Positions 10,419 to 23,097 of a DNA stretch of 60,000 bases are shown piece after piece. Position 1 is the stretch's first letter. Each line of letters starts with the position of its first letter. Position numbers and translations under genes: made by a program. The DNA is taken from contig NC_088303.1 of the NCBI RefSeq assembly GCF_032854445.1, positions 9,185,501 to 9,245,500 on the forward strand, read 5' to 3'. Source of the DNA: Liolophura sinensis (Eukaryota > Mollusca > Polyplacophora > Chitonida > Chitonidae). The notes under the pieces are model-generated. The model had not been told where the DNA came from, made no database searches, and was given only the letters and a program-made list of their open reading frames with translations.

Positions 10419-12060
10419 ATGTTTTCTCTCCGCAAACACTATTGTCTGACTGCCGCCAATATATTGCCGTTGACCCAGATCTTCAAATTTGATACATCAT
10501 GTGACCTTTATGCATGAGTGTGACGTGTATATTTTACGTAACTGGCACGGCGCACTGAGCGAAACATGTGCACGGGGCTGGTTTAATGTACATATAACTT
10601 TGTACAGATTACGTCATTACAAATTTAAATTGTGATAGCCATCCATTGTATTTCACAATGCAATAAACGCACATCATATTTATTTTCATGATACCTTCAA
10701 CATATAAATTATAATATATTTATTTGCTTACTTATAATAAGCATAAACACATATCTATGATGTTGTTATTGTTTTGTTATCTATCAACATATATTGAGAA
10801 ATTAATATTGAATTCAAAATGTAAACTGAGGTGTTCCATTATTTCAACATTCGTTACCCAGTGTTTATGAGTTTGATACAGAATACAAGACGACCGCAAA
10901 GCATTTACACAAGTAAACCAAATAAAATTCAGTATCAAACTATTGTTAACCTAATTTTGTGTGTTTCAATTTTTGTTTTCGTACGTAATTCAAACTTTAA
11001 TTACATCTAAACAGTTGAGCTCCCCACTTTTGCTGTCGTTTAGATGACGCCAGAGGTTTCCAGCTCCTTTAGCTCGTCATACAGAGTTTGGGAAAACTTT
11101 TGATCTGCCCGAACTCTCGCTGCCAGCATCGAGCGACCTCCCCGGCTCACTGTCAGTGTGGTCGCTGTTTGACACCATGCCTGTTTCACCGAAGCCTACC
11201 CTGATAACAGCGTCTCAGCTGAAATATGAAAGCAACCCTGCAGATGTGTTATTTTTTAGTTCTATATTTTATAGTCGGAATTGTTTTCGAGAAACAAACG
11301 TATTCTTTTTATTATTCTATCTTAGTCCTGAAGCACGTCCGTAATGTTTAGCATCGCATTTTAACACCCCCTGTAAAACACATCATGGTTTCGTCCAGAA
11401 TTAGGTCACGCCCCTTTAGAACGTTTGGTTGGACGAAAACAACGTGTCGGGGAAAGTGGGGGCGTTTTTTGCTGTTCTTCTATACCGCTATGGCGTTTTT
11501 GTTATAATTACGAAATATTTTGCTGCTACCAAGGTAATAGAATAGAAATAATGTTCGCTTCGCCTTCGACCTAAAAATAAACTCTTCCACATCGATTTGA
11601 TGTAAAACTACCGTTAGACTACCCTGACGCGAACATTATTTCTTAAGTATAAATCGCATCACTCTAATTTTTCACACTCATGTTCATTTGCCAAAAAAAA
11701 AAAAAAAAAAACGAAACAAAAACGAAACAAAACAACAACAACAAGAATAACAACAAAACCAAACAATTACTGGAAAATAAATCGTTCCTCATCTTTCCCT
11801 ATGATGACAACGGTGTCTAATGAAAAAATAATAGCAGGAAATATTATTTCCGCGCTATACCAACATCGGTATACAGGCTTTGTCATGACTTTGCTTAAAA
11901 AATGAACTAATTGTATCTGCCGGAAGGGTGAAAATCCAGCCTGAAATGAGACCATTGACAGTGCGAGGATTTCGGAAATGAAAACAGCTCTGAAGGTCAT
12001 GGATTATAACTACGCATATCAACCAATGTAAGGACGAAGTCATCCTGTCTTTTATCTGCT
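10419..12060. other. intergenic, no gene recognised
   Basis: Spacer with an A-rich low-complexity tract at 11692-11765 and a short hairpin, GTTTCGTCCA paired with TGGACGAAAAC, at about 11390-11448. A 62-aa ORF at 11156 and minus-strand ORFs near 11.8-12.0 kb resemble no family I know. Confidence 0.4.
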
Positions 12061-12062
12061 TC

Positions 12063-12215
12063 TTCTGTTTTCTATCTCTTGGGGACCGTCTTAATTATAA
12101 CGTCGAACATACAGCGATGACTTCTAGCGCTTGCTCTATTCTCTATCTTCTGGGGACCGTCTTAATTATAACGTCGAACATACAACGATGACTTATAGCG
12201 TCATGTTGCTCTACG
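12063..12215. repeat. 75-bp tandem duplication
   Basis: Two consecutive copies of a segment containing GGGGACCGTCTTAATTATAA followed by CGTCGAACATACA and CGATGACTT. Related single copies occur at about 21265-21355 and 30575-30635, which mark the left edges of the second and third units of the GPCR segmental duplication. Confidence 0.85.
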
Positions 12216-13560
12216 CCTAAAAAGCGGAGAGAAAATCAAGCTTTGTAATTTACCTTCTGTAATTTTAAAAAATAAAATATTAGTTCCTGTGAAGCGGTTA
12301 TGTACGTCCATTCAAATGCAGTGATACTTGACCACTCAGGTCTGGACTTATTGGTAACATGTTCGCTATACAGCTGCGCAATTCATTGTTGTTTTCAGCC
12401 TCTACACATCCACTTCATTTGGCAATAGTCTTATAAACACAACTGTGAGGATAGCAGACCAAATGTTTGACACATAATTTTTCCACACTGCTGGTATAGT
12501 ATGCTGCCTACAAAGCGATGATTCATTTACTGATGAACTGATAGAATGGTGTTTACCTCTGTATCTAAGAGTAGAAAACCTAAGACAATGACCTTTTGAG
12601 TATTTATTGATTAAGGTGCAAACCGAACGAGCCAACTTTTCAGTGATGACTCAAGGAATGATAGAGGCGAACGAGTGAAATCGGTATTCAAATCGTGTAC
12701 CACGCTAGTTTAAAGTTATTGATAAATATGTACCTCAGTTGTGCTTTGTTTGGAACCGTTAATGTGAACAACGCGGTGATCTAATTCAACACGATGAATA
12801 TACAGCATCTTGTCGGAATTATAGACATGTATGAGTGCCAGGGATTCAGAACGCTCTTTCCATAGTTCCTTAAGAAACTTAGAGCGAAGGCGTTAAATGT
12901 AATAACCTAGTAGTCCTAATAGCAGAAACTGAGATTCTGTGTGTGAGTGTGTTCTTGTGTCCATTGAGGAAGTAGTAAAACCTAAGGATCAGGTTCGACA
13001 CTCGTGTACCACTCGTAACCCAAGGAGGAAAACTTTGATGCTCAGGCTAATACCAAGTATAATATCACTGACCTCCCTCTAGCACCAGATGAATCTCCAT
13101 CCCAAGAACCTCTATTCACATTGATTTGTTGAGGAATCTCGACATCAGATTCATTTCTTGTGTCATTTCTGGTGCCACTGTAGCCAGAGCACCCTCCTTA
13201 CAGGCAACTACAACCAACTACAATCTTACTGCTTTCAGTCTCAGGCATTATATCCCCACTAAAGCTCGAAACATAGCTAAAGGTTTTAAGGCTGACAGAA
13301 TGTGTTCTATAGATTCTAATCCATATTTTGTTTTGCACCCTATGGCTGGTTGAATAAAACTAGTATTTTGAGTTTTGACGAAAACCACGTCCTAATTAAG
13401 ATTAAAAAATAGTTGATTGTTCAGGAGATTGGAAAGCAACAATAATGCTGACCATCATCCCCATCAGAGCCTAATTGATCAGCGCATTCACCAACGAGAA
13501 CGTGAACAAAATATACAAAGATGAAGGGATTAGCCACAGAAATCAGCTATTTGTTTAATG
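12216..13560. other. upstream spacer of unit A
   Basis: No gene recognised. The 13080-13350 stretch has a denser, less AT-rich composition and a 75-aa open frame from 13126 that uses no recognisable motif. It could be a decayed retroelement ORF, but this is a guess. Confidence 0.35.
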
Positions 13561-13860
13561 TATTGTTGTTGTGGAGAGCATAAGAGGATGCTGATCTCGC
13601 CTTACCGTGTAAAATGCGCGTTTACAGAGCCGTTCAGGTAATTATCAAACCGTTCCAGAAATACCCGAGTGCACAGGTGACATCAAAAGGGTGAACTTGC
13701 CATGAAGAAAAGCGACAGTTTAATTCGTCCATCGTTAATTATTTATCAAAGAAGATAATGGAGGTTTTGTCTTGGACTTATGGTATTGTTGGCATTGTTG
13801 AGGAAACTTGGCGAATATGAAGTGACCAGGTGCAGCTATTTGAATTGCTACTGGAGAGGC

Positions 13861-13870
13861 ATATATAAAA
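13861..13870 (+). promoter_or_regulatory. TATA box of GPCR 1
   Basis: ATATATAAAA lies about 110 bp before a strong splice donor. The same spacing between TATA element and donor is seen in units C and D, which supports a real core promoter with transcription starting about 30 bp downstream. Confidence 0.6.
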
Positions 13871-13891
13871 GGGATGTTACACACGACTCAT

Positions 13892-13978
13892 CCAGTTAAA
13901 CTTATGCCATCGCCAGGACAATACAGTTCTGATGTCCGGTTGCTGAGATCTGCTTTTCTTCTTACTAGTTACACTGAG
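13892..13978 (+). other. non-coding leader exon of GPCR 1 (5' edge approximate)
   Basis: The exon ends at ACACTGAG followed by donor GTATGTGC. The region GCCATCGCCAGGACA...GATCTGCTTTTC is conserved in unit B and partly in unit C, and the donor position is conserved in all three. The intron from 13979 to 14552 (574 bp) ends at TTTATATTGTAG, just before the coding exon. Confidence 0.55.
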
Positions 13979-14563
13979 GTATGTGCAGTTTTGTATGTTA
14001 ACCTTTTTTGCTGAGGTTTACCATCTGTGTTATCTTCTACATGTGGTATATTAGTCAGAAAACTGTCAGAATAGGCAGTGTGGGTAACACCCTGCTGAAA
14101 ATAAAGCTTTATGTGCGTTTGTGTACAGGGAAGAGGACGGGCTGGTGATTGCTGTCCTGAGTTTACGTGAACGTCGTGTCACCAGAGAAATACTTTGAAA
14201 TGTATCTGATGTAATACTTTGAAAGTCATGTATTGAAAAGGAGTTGAATACTAGAATGACAAAAATACTGGATGGCGTTGAATATGGGTCTAACGAAATT
14301 TTAAACGAAGAATGTATTTTTTAAGTTCGTTACAAAAAAATTATGTACATGTACTCTAGAAAGCGGCAAGGATTCATACTAACACTGTACAACCAAACAC
14401 ACAGCATGTGTACATCCTAAGGGCGATATATCTGATTGAAGCAAACAGGAAAGATTTATTATTAAAAAGTCAACAAACTAGATAATGTAGTTGCGAACGG
14501 CTCCCAATTTCAAAACTGTGGAATTGTTCTTCTTGTCTCCTTTATATTGTAGAATCAAGAAAG

Positions 14564-15901
14564 ATGGTCTTTTGGCTTCTGAAGACGGCGCTGTTTCTCT
14601 TTCTGACTGAGGGACATCTGAAGCCATCTTGGTGTGATAACGCTGGTTCCACGCAGATACCCGACGTCCTGAGAAGTCATGAGACTCGGCCTGAAGATCG
14701 TTTCGGCAATATTACTACTGGTAATGCTGTGGTGGTTGATTCTGTAGTCAACGATACTTTCCCACGCAATCATATTACGAAAACAGTCTGTGAAAATACA
14801 GAAACACAAATTATGTTATCCTGTAATACAAACATCGCCACAACAATTGAGATGGTGAGCGACCCTAATGATGTCAAAGAAAAGGCGGATTTTGATCTTT
14901 TATTCATAATACCTTGCATTGTCCTACCAGTCATATGTGTGCCCGGTTGTATGCTCAATGTACTTAATATCTACGTTCTCGCAAAACAATCTAAAGCCAC
15001 TACAAACAATTGTCTGTTGATAGGACTAAGTGTAGCAGATCTGTCATATCTTTTATGTATATTAATAGTGAGCGCCTACAGCATCTTAGAAAAGCTCAAT
15101 TACCCTCTGTATATACGTGCTGTTACCAGTGCACGATTAGACTGGAATGGTTATTTCACTTCTTTGGTCACTGGCCGATCGTCTAACGCTTTTATTATTA
15201 TATTATCACTGGAGAGATTCATCGCAGTGAAATTCCCTTTGACTGCAAAGTCGTCTTGGTTGAGTCGCCATCCATCCAAAATTTTGGCAAGCGTGTTTGC
15301 TTTTGTTACAGTATTATTGTTGCCGAACTTATTTCGTGTAGAATTTGTGAAAGGATTTGATCCAGTCTCTAACCAAAGTTTTGTGTCCCGCAAACTTACT
15401 CATTTCGCAGAAAAAAATCCTGAGTTTTACACTGTTTACACCTATGTCATTTTAGTGGTTCTGCGACTTGTGCCAGTGCTCTCTGTAGTTGTTCTCAATA
15501 TAGCTATTATTGTGACTCTCAAGTTTTCTCGCAAGTCTTGGAACTCAAGTCAAATCAGCGACGATAAAAGGCGGGCGAAGGAATTGAAAGTGACCCGGAT
15601 GTTGGTGACGATCGCGCTCCTGTTTGTTGTCTGTGTAAGTCCGGGTCTAGTTCATTCATTGCTGGCTAACTTTTTGCCAGGATACCAAGCTTGGGGAGAA
15701 AGTTCACAGCTTTTTTATATTGTATATTACATTTTCCCAGTCCTCGACGCGATAAATTCAGCAGTCAACTTTATTGTGTACGTGTTTATGAGCGAGAACT
15801 TTCGGTTTACGTGTATGACATTGCTGTGTAGAAAACCGCCAGCTGTGTCAGAAAGACAGCCCAGAACTGTACACGAATCTCTCTCCAACGGAACAGCCTA
15901 A
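14564..15901 (+). CDS. rhodopsin-class (class A) GPCR, FMRFamide-receptor/SRW-like, copy 1
   Basis: Intact 445-aa seven-helix receptor in one coding exon. The acceptor TATTGTAG at 14552 is followed by an 11-bp leader and the ATG. Residues 1-18 look like a signal peptide, then comes an extracellular domain of about 90 aa with NIT (49) and NDT (63) glycosylation sites. Helices lie at about 111-139, 151-173 (LSVADL, the D2.50 Asp159), 188-220, 238-258, 290-318, 343-370 and 382-408. Family-typical motifs are altered: SLERF (215-219) in place of DRY, CVSP (357-360) for CWxP, and NSAVNFIVY (398-406) for NPxxY. No cysteine lies at the top of TM3 or in ECL2, so the usual disulfide cannot form. ICL3 has the basic stretch SDDKRRAKELKVTR before TM6, a likely G-protein contact. 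The ligand is unknown. The NSxxNFxxY end of TM7 recalls FMRFamide/myosuppressin receptors and nematode SRW receptors. Acts in the plasma membrane. Confidence 0.9.
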   Translation: MVFWLLKTALFLFLTEGHLKPSWCDNAGSTQIPDVLRSHETRPEDRFGNITTGNAVVVDSVVNDTFPRNHITKTVCENTETQIMLSCNTNIATTIEMVSDPNDVKEKADFDLLFIIPCIVLPVICVPGCMLNVLNIYVLAKQSKATTNNCLLIGLSVADLSYLLCILIVSAYSILEKLNYPLYIRAVTSARLDWNGYFTSLVTGRSSNAFIIILSLERFIAVKFPLTAKSSWLSRHPSKILASVFAFVTVLLLPNLFRVEFVKGFDPVSNQSFVSRKLTHFAEKNPEFYTVYTYVILVVLRLVPVLSVVVLNIAIIVTLKFSRKSWNSSQISDDKRRAKELKVTRMLVTIALLFVVCVSPGLVHSLLANFLPGYQAWGESSQLFYIVYYIFPVLDAINSAVNFIVYVFMSENFRFTCMTLLCRKPPAVSERQPRTVHESLSNGTA

Positions 15902-16356
<455 letters not shown>

Positions 16357-16400
16357 ATATATTATATATATATTATATGACATTTATATATATAAATGTC

Positions 16401-18881
16401 AATAATAATAATAATGATAGTAGAGTACTGACTTCGCTATAGTTGCCACACGTCACGTAAAAGAAACGTATGTTTTAAAAGTACCATAGCTTAATAACTA
16501 TGCACTGTAATTTATGGTAACACTTATTTAAGTCAAAACCGCCTATATCTTCACTCACACAAAAGTATGTTACCAAAGAACCTGTTCTCCATATTTTCTT
16601 CGTTAGTTCGTTGTACTGTGAAGGATGCCCAGCAGTATGGCAGAAATGCGGATTTTAAACTTGCCAAAATATGTCAAAACTGATCATATTATAAAGTTTA
16701 TTTTTTACACATGAAAACAAACCTTAACCAAACGAAACTTTGACAGCATGTAGAAATACACACATGAAGGTTTCAGTAAAGATGTTTTTCTGGTTAGCGT
16801 TGATCTTCATACTGTAAACGATTCAGGCCTTCGTTTGAACGAAAAACGGACGTTTTTGAACGAGAGTGTATTTTCGGCGAGTTATTAGTAAGCAGCCATC
16901 CATTTGATGGTGATTTGATACAGTTTTTTGACTTCTGATTCCGAAATTTACAGAATTTTGCGATTTTGAGATTTGCACTTTCCTGTCTGGGACCGATTTT
17001 CCGCTTTACCGTAAAAGACCCTTGCTAATGAGGCTAATGAGCAGGGGCACACGAGGTGACTTCTTTGTATGGGGTCATTGTTTCAGACGCCTTCGCCGGG
17101 GTATTTCAATAGCTCGCACGTAATTGGATAAAAATGATAACATGGCGCCAATTTGTACTGCCTCACTGTGCTTGACTTTGCTTACTTTGAAATGCGATAT
17201 CTCAAGCCTGCCACATTACAAAAATAAAAAGCAATGCTATTTATACTTTATCGATAAATATATGCATATGGTGTAATGTTGTCTTTGTAAAATTTCAAGT
17301 GTTTCAACGTTTATGATTATTTCCATGGATAAATTACAGTTCATTTTCACACAATAGCAATGTTTCTGACAAATTTGTACATTGTATTTATTGATAAGAG
17401 GGATTTGCATATAGGCCTATTCGTCATCAGACTCCGGTGCAACAACAGAACTTCAATTGTACCTGGTAAGGACTGGTAGGCTTCTACCACCGAGTTTCGC
17501 TGCTTTCATTGTGAATGGACGATGCAGGAGAAAAGTGGCGAGAAAAGTTATATTCGTCGCCTTGGCTCTCGCTTAATCGTTAGTGTTTAGTATAAATGGA
17601 ACTGTATGTACAAGTGCCTTCTTAATGAAGGGGTTGCCATGATACCGTAACTTGCGAAAATCTAATATTTTACATATTTTGCTTACAGGGTCATGTGATT
17701 TATGTGTTCATAACGCTTGTGACAGATATCATGACCTGGTTCCTGTAGAATAGATTTTGAAAAAAATCAGCAGGTCAAATCAGTTTCTAGAGCAATTTTT
17801 CTTTATACTGAAAAGTGATTGCTAAAATAACAGCTAAGTAAATGTATACGAAAAGATATAAATTTATGTTGTAAAATGACTTTTTTTGTGAAATATTTGT
17901 GAAATAAAGTGGGATGTATGGTACATTTTCTTGCGCTTTCATTGGGTTAGTATAGTTTCTATTCCCGCAATACCAGTGGGCACGTACGGTTCTGGGTGAA
18001 TTTTAGTGTTCGTTGGGAAGCAAAAGAAAACAAAAACCCAAAAAAAAGAAAGAAAGAAAGAAAGAAAGAAACAGAAACGCTATATTTTAGCGGTGTGTGT
18101 GTGTAGAAAAAGAAACATGGTTATCTTCTATTTGTTTAGAACTTTCTCTCTTCCGTTTGCACAAATGTCATTTCCGGAATGAGTTTACTGATTGTCGTGG
18201 GGACTTGTGGAATGTAAAGAGAAAGGGTCCCATCAAAGAAACTGAATGTTGGTGAGAAATATCTCCTTTTCGATATATGATCGCTACAAAGACAGGCCTC
18301 TGAAGGATTGTATAACGACGACGACAACCTTCATAGTTTTATCTTTTGGTTATTAAAAGGAGTATAATTCGTATCAAACGAGATAAAACTAAAAATTTCT
18401 GTGGCTTTAACGTGAACTACTCTGGCTGTTGGCCCTTGTGAGGCATAATTTGTTGGCAGTAAGCATCAGCAGCCGACCAACGGAAATTGTACTGTGATGG
18501 TCCAAACAGTGAACGTGTATTCCAAACAAGGAAAACTGAAAATTGTTGAGTCAAATGTGGACCCCAAACAGTTTACGTCAACAATGAGCGGTAATCCACT
18601 GGAGTTAGCCACTGGAATATTGCGGCTGGTGAGGGCGGGTGAACCTATTCGTCGACACATACATTTGCATACCCGCCGTCAAGGAAACTGGATGTCACGG
18701 GTCAGTGATCACAAGGCCAATTCCCAAAACACCAACTACCAAAGACAGTGAATGAAGTGCGAAATTAGGAGGGAATCATGCAAAGAGATACAGTCAACAC
18801 TTGTCATTGATGTTGGAAAGGCGCAATGAATGTTCTAGGTGAATGGGTGAAATTAGTATTTATATCGTGTACCATGTTAAC
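16401..18881. other. downstream spacer of GPCR 1, conserved in unit B
   Basis: No coding gene recognised. Several blocks are homologous to 28150-29640 of unit B, including AAAATAAAAAGCAATGCTAT at 17220, GATTGCTAAAATAACAGCTAAGTA near 17817, and the CGACCAACGGAAATTG stretch at 18474. An AAAG microsatellite lies at 18041-18071. The 85-aa ORF at 18494 is not preserved in the unit B copy, so it is unlikely to code. Confidence 0.5.
18041..18071. repeat. (AAAG)n microsatellite
   Basis: About seven AAAG units. The unit B counterpart (about 28915-28960) is an A-rich tract without the regular AAAG pattern. Confidence 0.9.
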
Positions 18882-19462
18882 ATATCGGGTGGGCATAAAA
18901 AATGGGCCGTACTTTGACACTGAAAAAACTTCTAAAAGTTTAAACACTCAAAAGCCATTATATCCTAAGTATACAGACCAAATTTCATTTTCATCTGTTA
19001 AGATTTCTGTTCATTGGACCAAAATCAAAATAGAGCCAAAAACGCATGTTCCGGACATTTCAAAATGATGCTCTACCTTGTTTTACTTGAAAAGGTGATC
19101 AATTGGTCCTCCATCTTCTCGGTAGACGGCTCACACACGTTTCTTCCATGAACTCATTGAATACCGAGTCTCCTTAAGAGTATTTTTTTCCCAGTAGTCC
19201 TTAATGCGTGCTTTTAGTTCATCCTTAGTGAATTTTTCACCTGACAGGTGATACAATGTTGGTCACCGGAACGTGCGTTTTTGAGGCTATGTTTTCATTT
19301 TAACCTGGTGTACAGACTACTCAAGCTATGACCTTGAAAATGGGTCAGTGTATTAATAAAATCATGCCATTTGAATGTCTAAAGTTTGAAAGGGTTTGAA
19401 CGAAGGATAATGGAACAATGCAGCATCAAAGTACGGCTCATTTTTTAAAGCCCATCCGATAT
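18882..19462. mobile_element. mariner/Tc1-type DNA transposon remnant (internal deletion)
   Basis: Terminal inverted repeats of about 40 bp: the left end ATATCGGGTGGGCATAAAAA and GGGCCGTACTTTGA match the inverse of the right end CATCAAAGTACGGCTCATTT and AAAGCCCATCCGATAT. TA flanks each side. Inside, on the minus strand at about 19090-19240, a short stretch reads like the C-terminus of an IS630/mariner transposase (residues such as SMSSWKKRV, then EDGGPIDH), with a stop. The rest of the transposase is missing, so the element cannot move by itself. It is absent from the corresponding place in unit B. Confidence 0.72.
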
Positions 19463-20074
19463 ATAGTCGAAGAGCTACATGTAACCGAGATTTAATTGGC
19501 GTAAAAGTCATAAAAGCTGTTTGGTGGGGCCTATCTGACTATAGAAACCCTTTTCTGAATTTTCTGGCGCCTATAAGACTGACACCAAGGGTACATTTGA
19601 AGGAAAGTCATAGTCCATAATTAATACATTGTCCATGATAAAATGTGTAGCTCAGTTCACCTTTGATTGCAACTGCTCATATATCCAACGAGGCGATCTA
19701 ATTCACCACGATGAATAGACACTCCTAACACCAGGTGAGGCGGAAATAGACATAATTTTGAAGCCAAGGATTCTGGACGCTCTGTACATACATACTTACA
19801 TGTACAAGAGAATTATACTCATTTTAAATCATAAGAAACAAAGCTCAGTTTGCGGGTTAAACCATTCACTTTGAATCTGCCAGACGTAACGTCATGCTAG
19901 CAAACAATGACGTTCAACTTCACAGTGTGTGGTGTGATACTTTGAGCCAGACAACCGACCGCTTTGAGGAATAGTTTCCATGCATATTAGGAACTGGATA
20001 TGGGACAGTGTATGGCTATAGGCATAATGACTGCGTCAGTTTAAAGGGTTCTATCACATTTCGTCTTGGGATTT
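19463..20074. other. spacer with a single arm of the foldback family
   Basis: The segment 19525-19625 (TGGGGCCTATCTGACTATAG, then GGCGCCTATAAGACTGACAC and GGAAAGTCATAGTCC) matches one arm and its flank of the foldback element at 29651-30034 in unit B. Nothing else recognised. Confidence 0.5.
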
Positions 20075-20665
20075 CTCCACTCTCTACACAACGATTCCTC
20101 AGGTGGATTTAATACATAGAATTTCATTATTAATTGTTTCGGTGTTTAATAAAACCGGTCACCTCTACATTAACGTCAGAGACAAAAAAAATCCTACTTT
20201 ACTTCCACTACATACAAGGGTTACCATTCATGGGATGTTTCCGTGTTAATTGAGTTGACTGAATTCGTCATTAATAACATCTATGTGAAATTTGGGGAAA
20301 CCATATATCACAGGCGTATAGGTATTCGGATGGGTACAAATTATGCTTCAGTTTTGCCATAACTATACCTGTTCTCCCTTGAATACGACTATATACAGAA
20401 ATTATTAAGGAGTAATCCTCGCCAGGACCGATCTTTCTCATTCATTAAATGGTATGTTGATGATCTACTGGCTTTAAACACTCCATATATAGCAAAGGCT
20501 GTGAAAGATATTTACCCACCTTCGATGGATTTAAAGGAAACCACAGATTCCCCAGAGAGTATGTCTTATCTGGGCTTATATTTGTACAAAGACCCAAGCT
20601 GTTTCCTCTCTAGCAGACTGTACGACAAGAGGGATGGTTTCATTCCTTTAACAAATTTCATCATA
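20075..20665 (+). mobile_element. Penelope-like reverse transcriptase fragment
   Basis: Reading along the plus strand with frame breaks gives ordered RT blocks: DFSTLYTTIPQVDLI at about 20078, GIRMGTNYAS at about 20323, FIKWYVDDLLALNTPYI at about 20440 (the YVDD catalytic box), SYLGLYLY near 20565, and RLYDKRDGFIP near 20615. This block order is the one seen in Penelope-like and related retroelements of aquatic animals. Stops and shifts at several points, and no endonuclease domain, show that it is a dead 5'-truncated insertion. The unit B equivalent lacks it. Confidence 0.75.
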
Positions 20666-21264
20666 GCAGTTTGAAGTTTTTCCTCTCTGCGTATAATACT
20701 TTGTCTAGAATACATTTCAGCACGGCCAATATAGCATCAAGATGACAGCATGGAGGGCACACCCAAACTATCTTCATATTTTTGTATTCTTCTGTTTAAC
20801 TGACCCAGATTTAATCTCACATCCATAGACGTACAGAGCTATAATTAGTTACAATAATGTATAAATCTGGGCCGACTAAGCAGATTCAGGATTTCCGCAT
20901 ATCTCTCACTCTCTTCCTCTTTACTCACTCTACATTGCTTTAATATTTGGTGCCAATCTGGTTGCCATAGCAACATCTAAATTGGACAATATCGGTATAC
21001 GCATGTAGACATTGTCCCAGCAATATGCGTTCCCTCACCAAAACAATGAAACTGGCACAGCAGCTACCTTGTGTTATATTCTGGACAAGAGTGTGTACTT
21101 GCAGTGAGAGTGAGGGAGATATGAAAGGTCATCTGGCTGTAATTGTGCAACATATAGGATCGGTTTTTGACTGACAAGGGACAGTTACCAACAATTCTAC
21201 CAATAACTCTTTAAAATTCATTTCCACCCAATGTGTTTGAATTCAGTCGATTTTCTGCGTCTTC
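20666..21264. other. end of unit A, conserved with 30090-30580
   Basis: Non-coding. The segment around AGCTATAATTAGTTACAAT and the one around GACATTGTCCCAGCAATATG recur in unit B about 9.3 kb away. Confidence 0.5.
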
Positions 21265-21527
21265 TACTCGTATCTCGTATGGATGGTTTTAATTATAACG
21301 CTGAACACTCCCCGATTACTTATAGCGCCATTTTGTTTTACTCCTAGAAAGTGGAGAGAAAATCATGTTTATAGCTTTTATCACCTGCATGTCCACATGG
21401 ATTCGTAGTAGTCCAGTTCTGAGAAGCAGATTAAATAGTAGATTGATGAAAATAAAATTCGGCAACCAGATTCCCCACACTCCAGATGTGGTCTGCTGTC
21501 GGAAAAAGAAAAATATTTTGGTTGACT

Positions 21528-21578
21528 GACTGATTGATTGACTGGTGTTTGACGCGGTGTACTCAAGAATAAAAAACG
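21528..21578 (-). repeat. SINE tail fragment
   Basis: TTGATTGACTGGTGTTTGAC, then GTGTACTCAAGAATAA, is the reverse of the SINE 3' end with substitutions. The rest is missing. Confidence 0.65.
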
Positions 21579-21579
21579 A

Positions 21580-22860
21580 AAGAAAATTAGGCGTTTGATT
21601 TGTCTTTTTGTTGAGTGAAGACGGTTTTTTCTGTCTGCATATGGTAGCATGTACCTACTTGAATGTTCTCTCTTAATCAGCCCTATTTTATATGCATCTG
21701 ACAGGAATAGGAACTCGTAAAACTTTTTCCCGCTGTGAACTCATTTGTTCATTCCTTTATTGCGTCATAATTATCGGCGAACGTGCGCTCATAAAACATA
21801 TATGAGTACACTACAACGTTACAGAAGAAAACGATGCGTTTTACTGTTATTTGAACTATCTGTGTAGTTCGTCATAGAGTCTCTCATTTATGCATCACGT
21901 CGAAATAGACATCTGTATACCAACCGTCAACCAAAATGGATATTCCAGATTATTAATCGCGAGGAAGATTCCCAAAAGGACGTCTTAAACGAAGCAGTAT
22001 TGCAGTTATGGTTCGCTCTTCCAGTGATGCTCTTCTAGGCCAGTGACGTCACACAAATTGCACTTAACATCACTACATTTTTTTTGACCTAGGCCTAATT
22101 CTAAATTGCTACTTTTTCTGCATTTACATAAAAATAAAGAATAAATCCCTGACTGAGGTAAATTGACAAGAGGCCGTATTTCAAGTGGGACCATCACACT
22201 GTGGTTGCTTCTCTGCTCTCTAGCTGGACGTCTCTAATTATATTTATAAGGAATGTTTAATCCGATTTATTTGTTCATGATTTGAGCTGATTTAAGTCAT
22301 CTTCAATATAAGTTTATGCATTGTTGCCTGTACCCTTAAATTCGGGAACAAATTTAATCCCATTATGTTGCCACTTTAGCAATCATTCAAACATTTCTGT
22401 AGTAACACATAATGAGATAGAACAAGCCCCTTATAGCGCCTTTGATTATAAACCGTACAACAACGATTGTGTAAACATTCCAGAGAATAAATGAAACTGA
22501 ACACCGTGTTCACTAGGGCCTAACTCATCAGTGCATTTATTAACGTGAACACAGACAAAATATGAAAGGAAGAAAGGATTAACCAAAGAAATCAGTTGCT
22601 TGTTTAGTGTGTTGTTATTTCTACAGAGTATTGATGAGGACCCTGGTCATATCCTATCGCGTGACATGTGTGCCTTCAGAGCTTTTCACGGAGTTACCAA
22701 ACCGTGTTAGATATCAGAAAAAAGAACTTTGTTCTGAAGCAAAGAGCCACTTTAACTTGTCGCTGGTTATTTATGTTTCATACACCATGATGGACCTGTT
22801 GTCTTTCTGATATCCTTTTACTGTTTGATAGAGGAAAATTGACGAATACAAGGCAGCCAC
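21580..22860. other. upstream region of GPCR 2
   Basis: No gene recognised. From 22480 onward it is homologous to 13490-13860 and 30930-31340, the promoter-proximal part of each unit. A segment near 22150-22190 (TGAGGTAAATTGACAAGAGG, then CCGTATTTCAAG) recurs at about 37078-37112, an unidentified dispersed repeat. Confidence 0.45.
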
Positions 22861-22899
22861 ACGCAGCTGTATATGTTGTCACTCGCGTAACAGATATCG

Positions 22900-22986
22900 T
22901 CCAGTTTAAGTTTTGCCATCGCCAAGACAACATAGTACTGATATCTGGTACTGAGATCCGCTTTTCCTGTGACCTGTAACACACAC
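22900..22986 (+). other. putative leader exon of GPCR 2
   Basis: Homologous to 13892-13978. It ends ACACAC before donor GTAAGTAAA. The TATA position reads CTGTATATGTTG at about 22868, a weakened box, so promoter strength may differ from units A and C. The inferred intron runs from 22987 to 26694. Confidence 0.5.
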
Positions 22987-23097
22987 GTAAGTAAATATTT
23001 TATGTTACCAGGTTTAGATGGGGAATTTACCATTCGTGTTATCTTCTACATGCATTTAGTTAGTCTGCAGCGTCTGAAAACACAAAACTGTTAGAAG

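Noticed and set aside
14555-15393. Minus-strand ORFs over GPCR 1 (same over copies 2 to 4)
   Set aside because: Shadows of the receptor coding sequence. They recur in the copies only because the receptor sequence is conserved.
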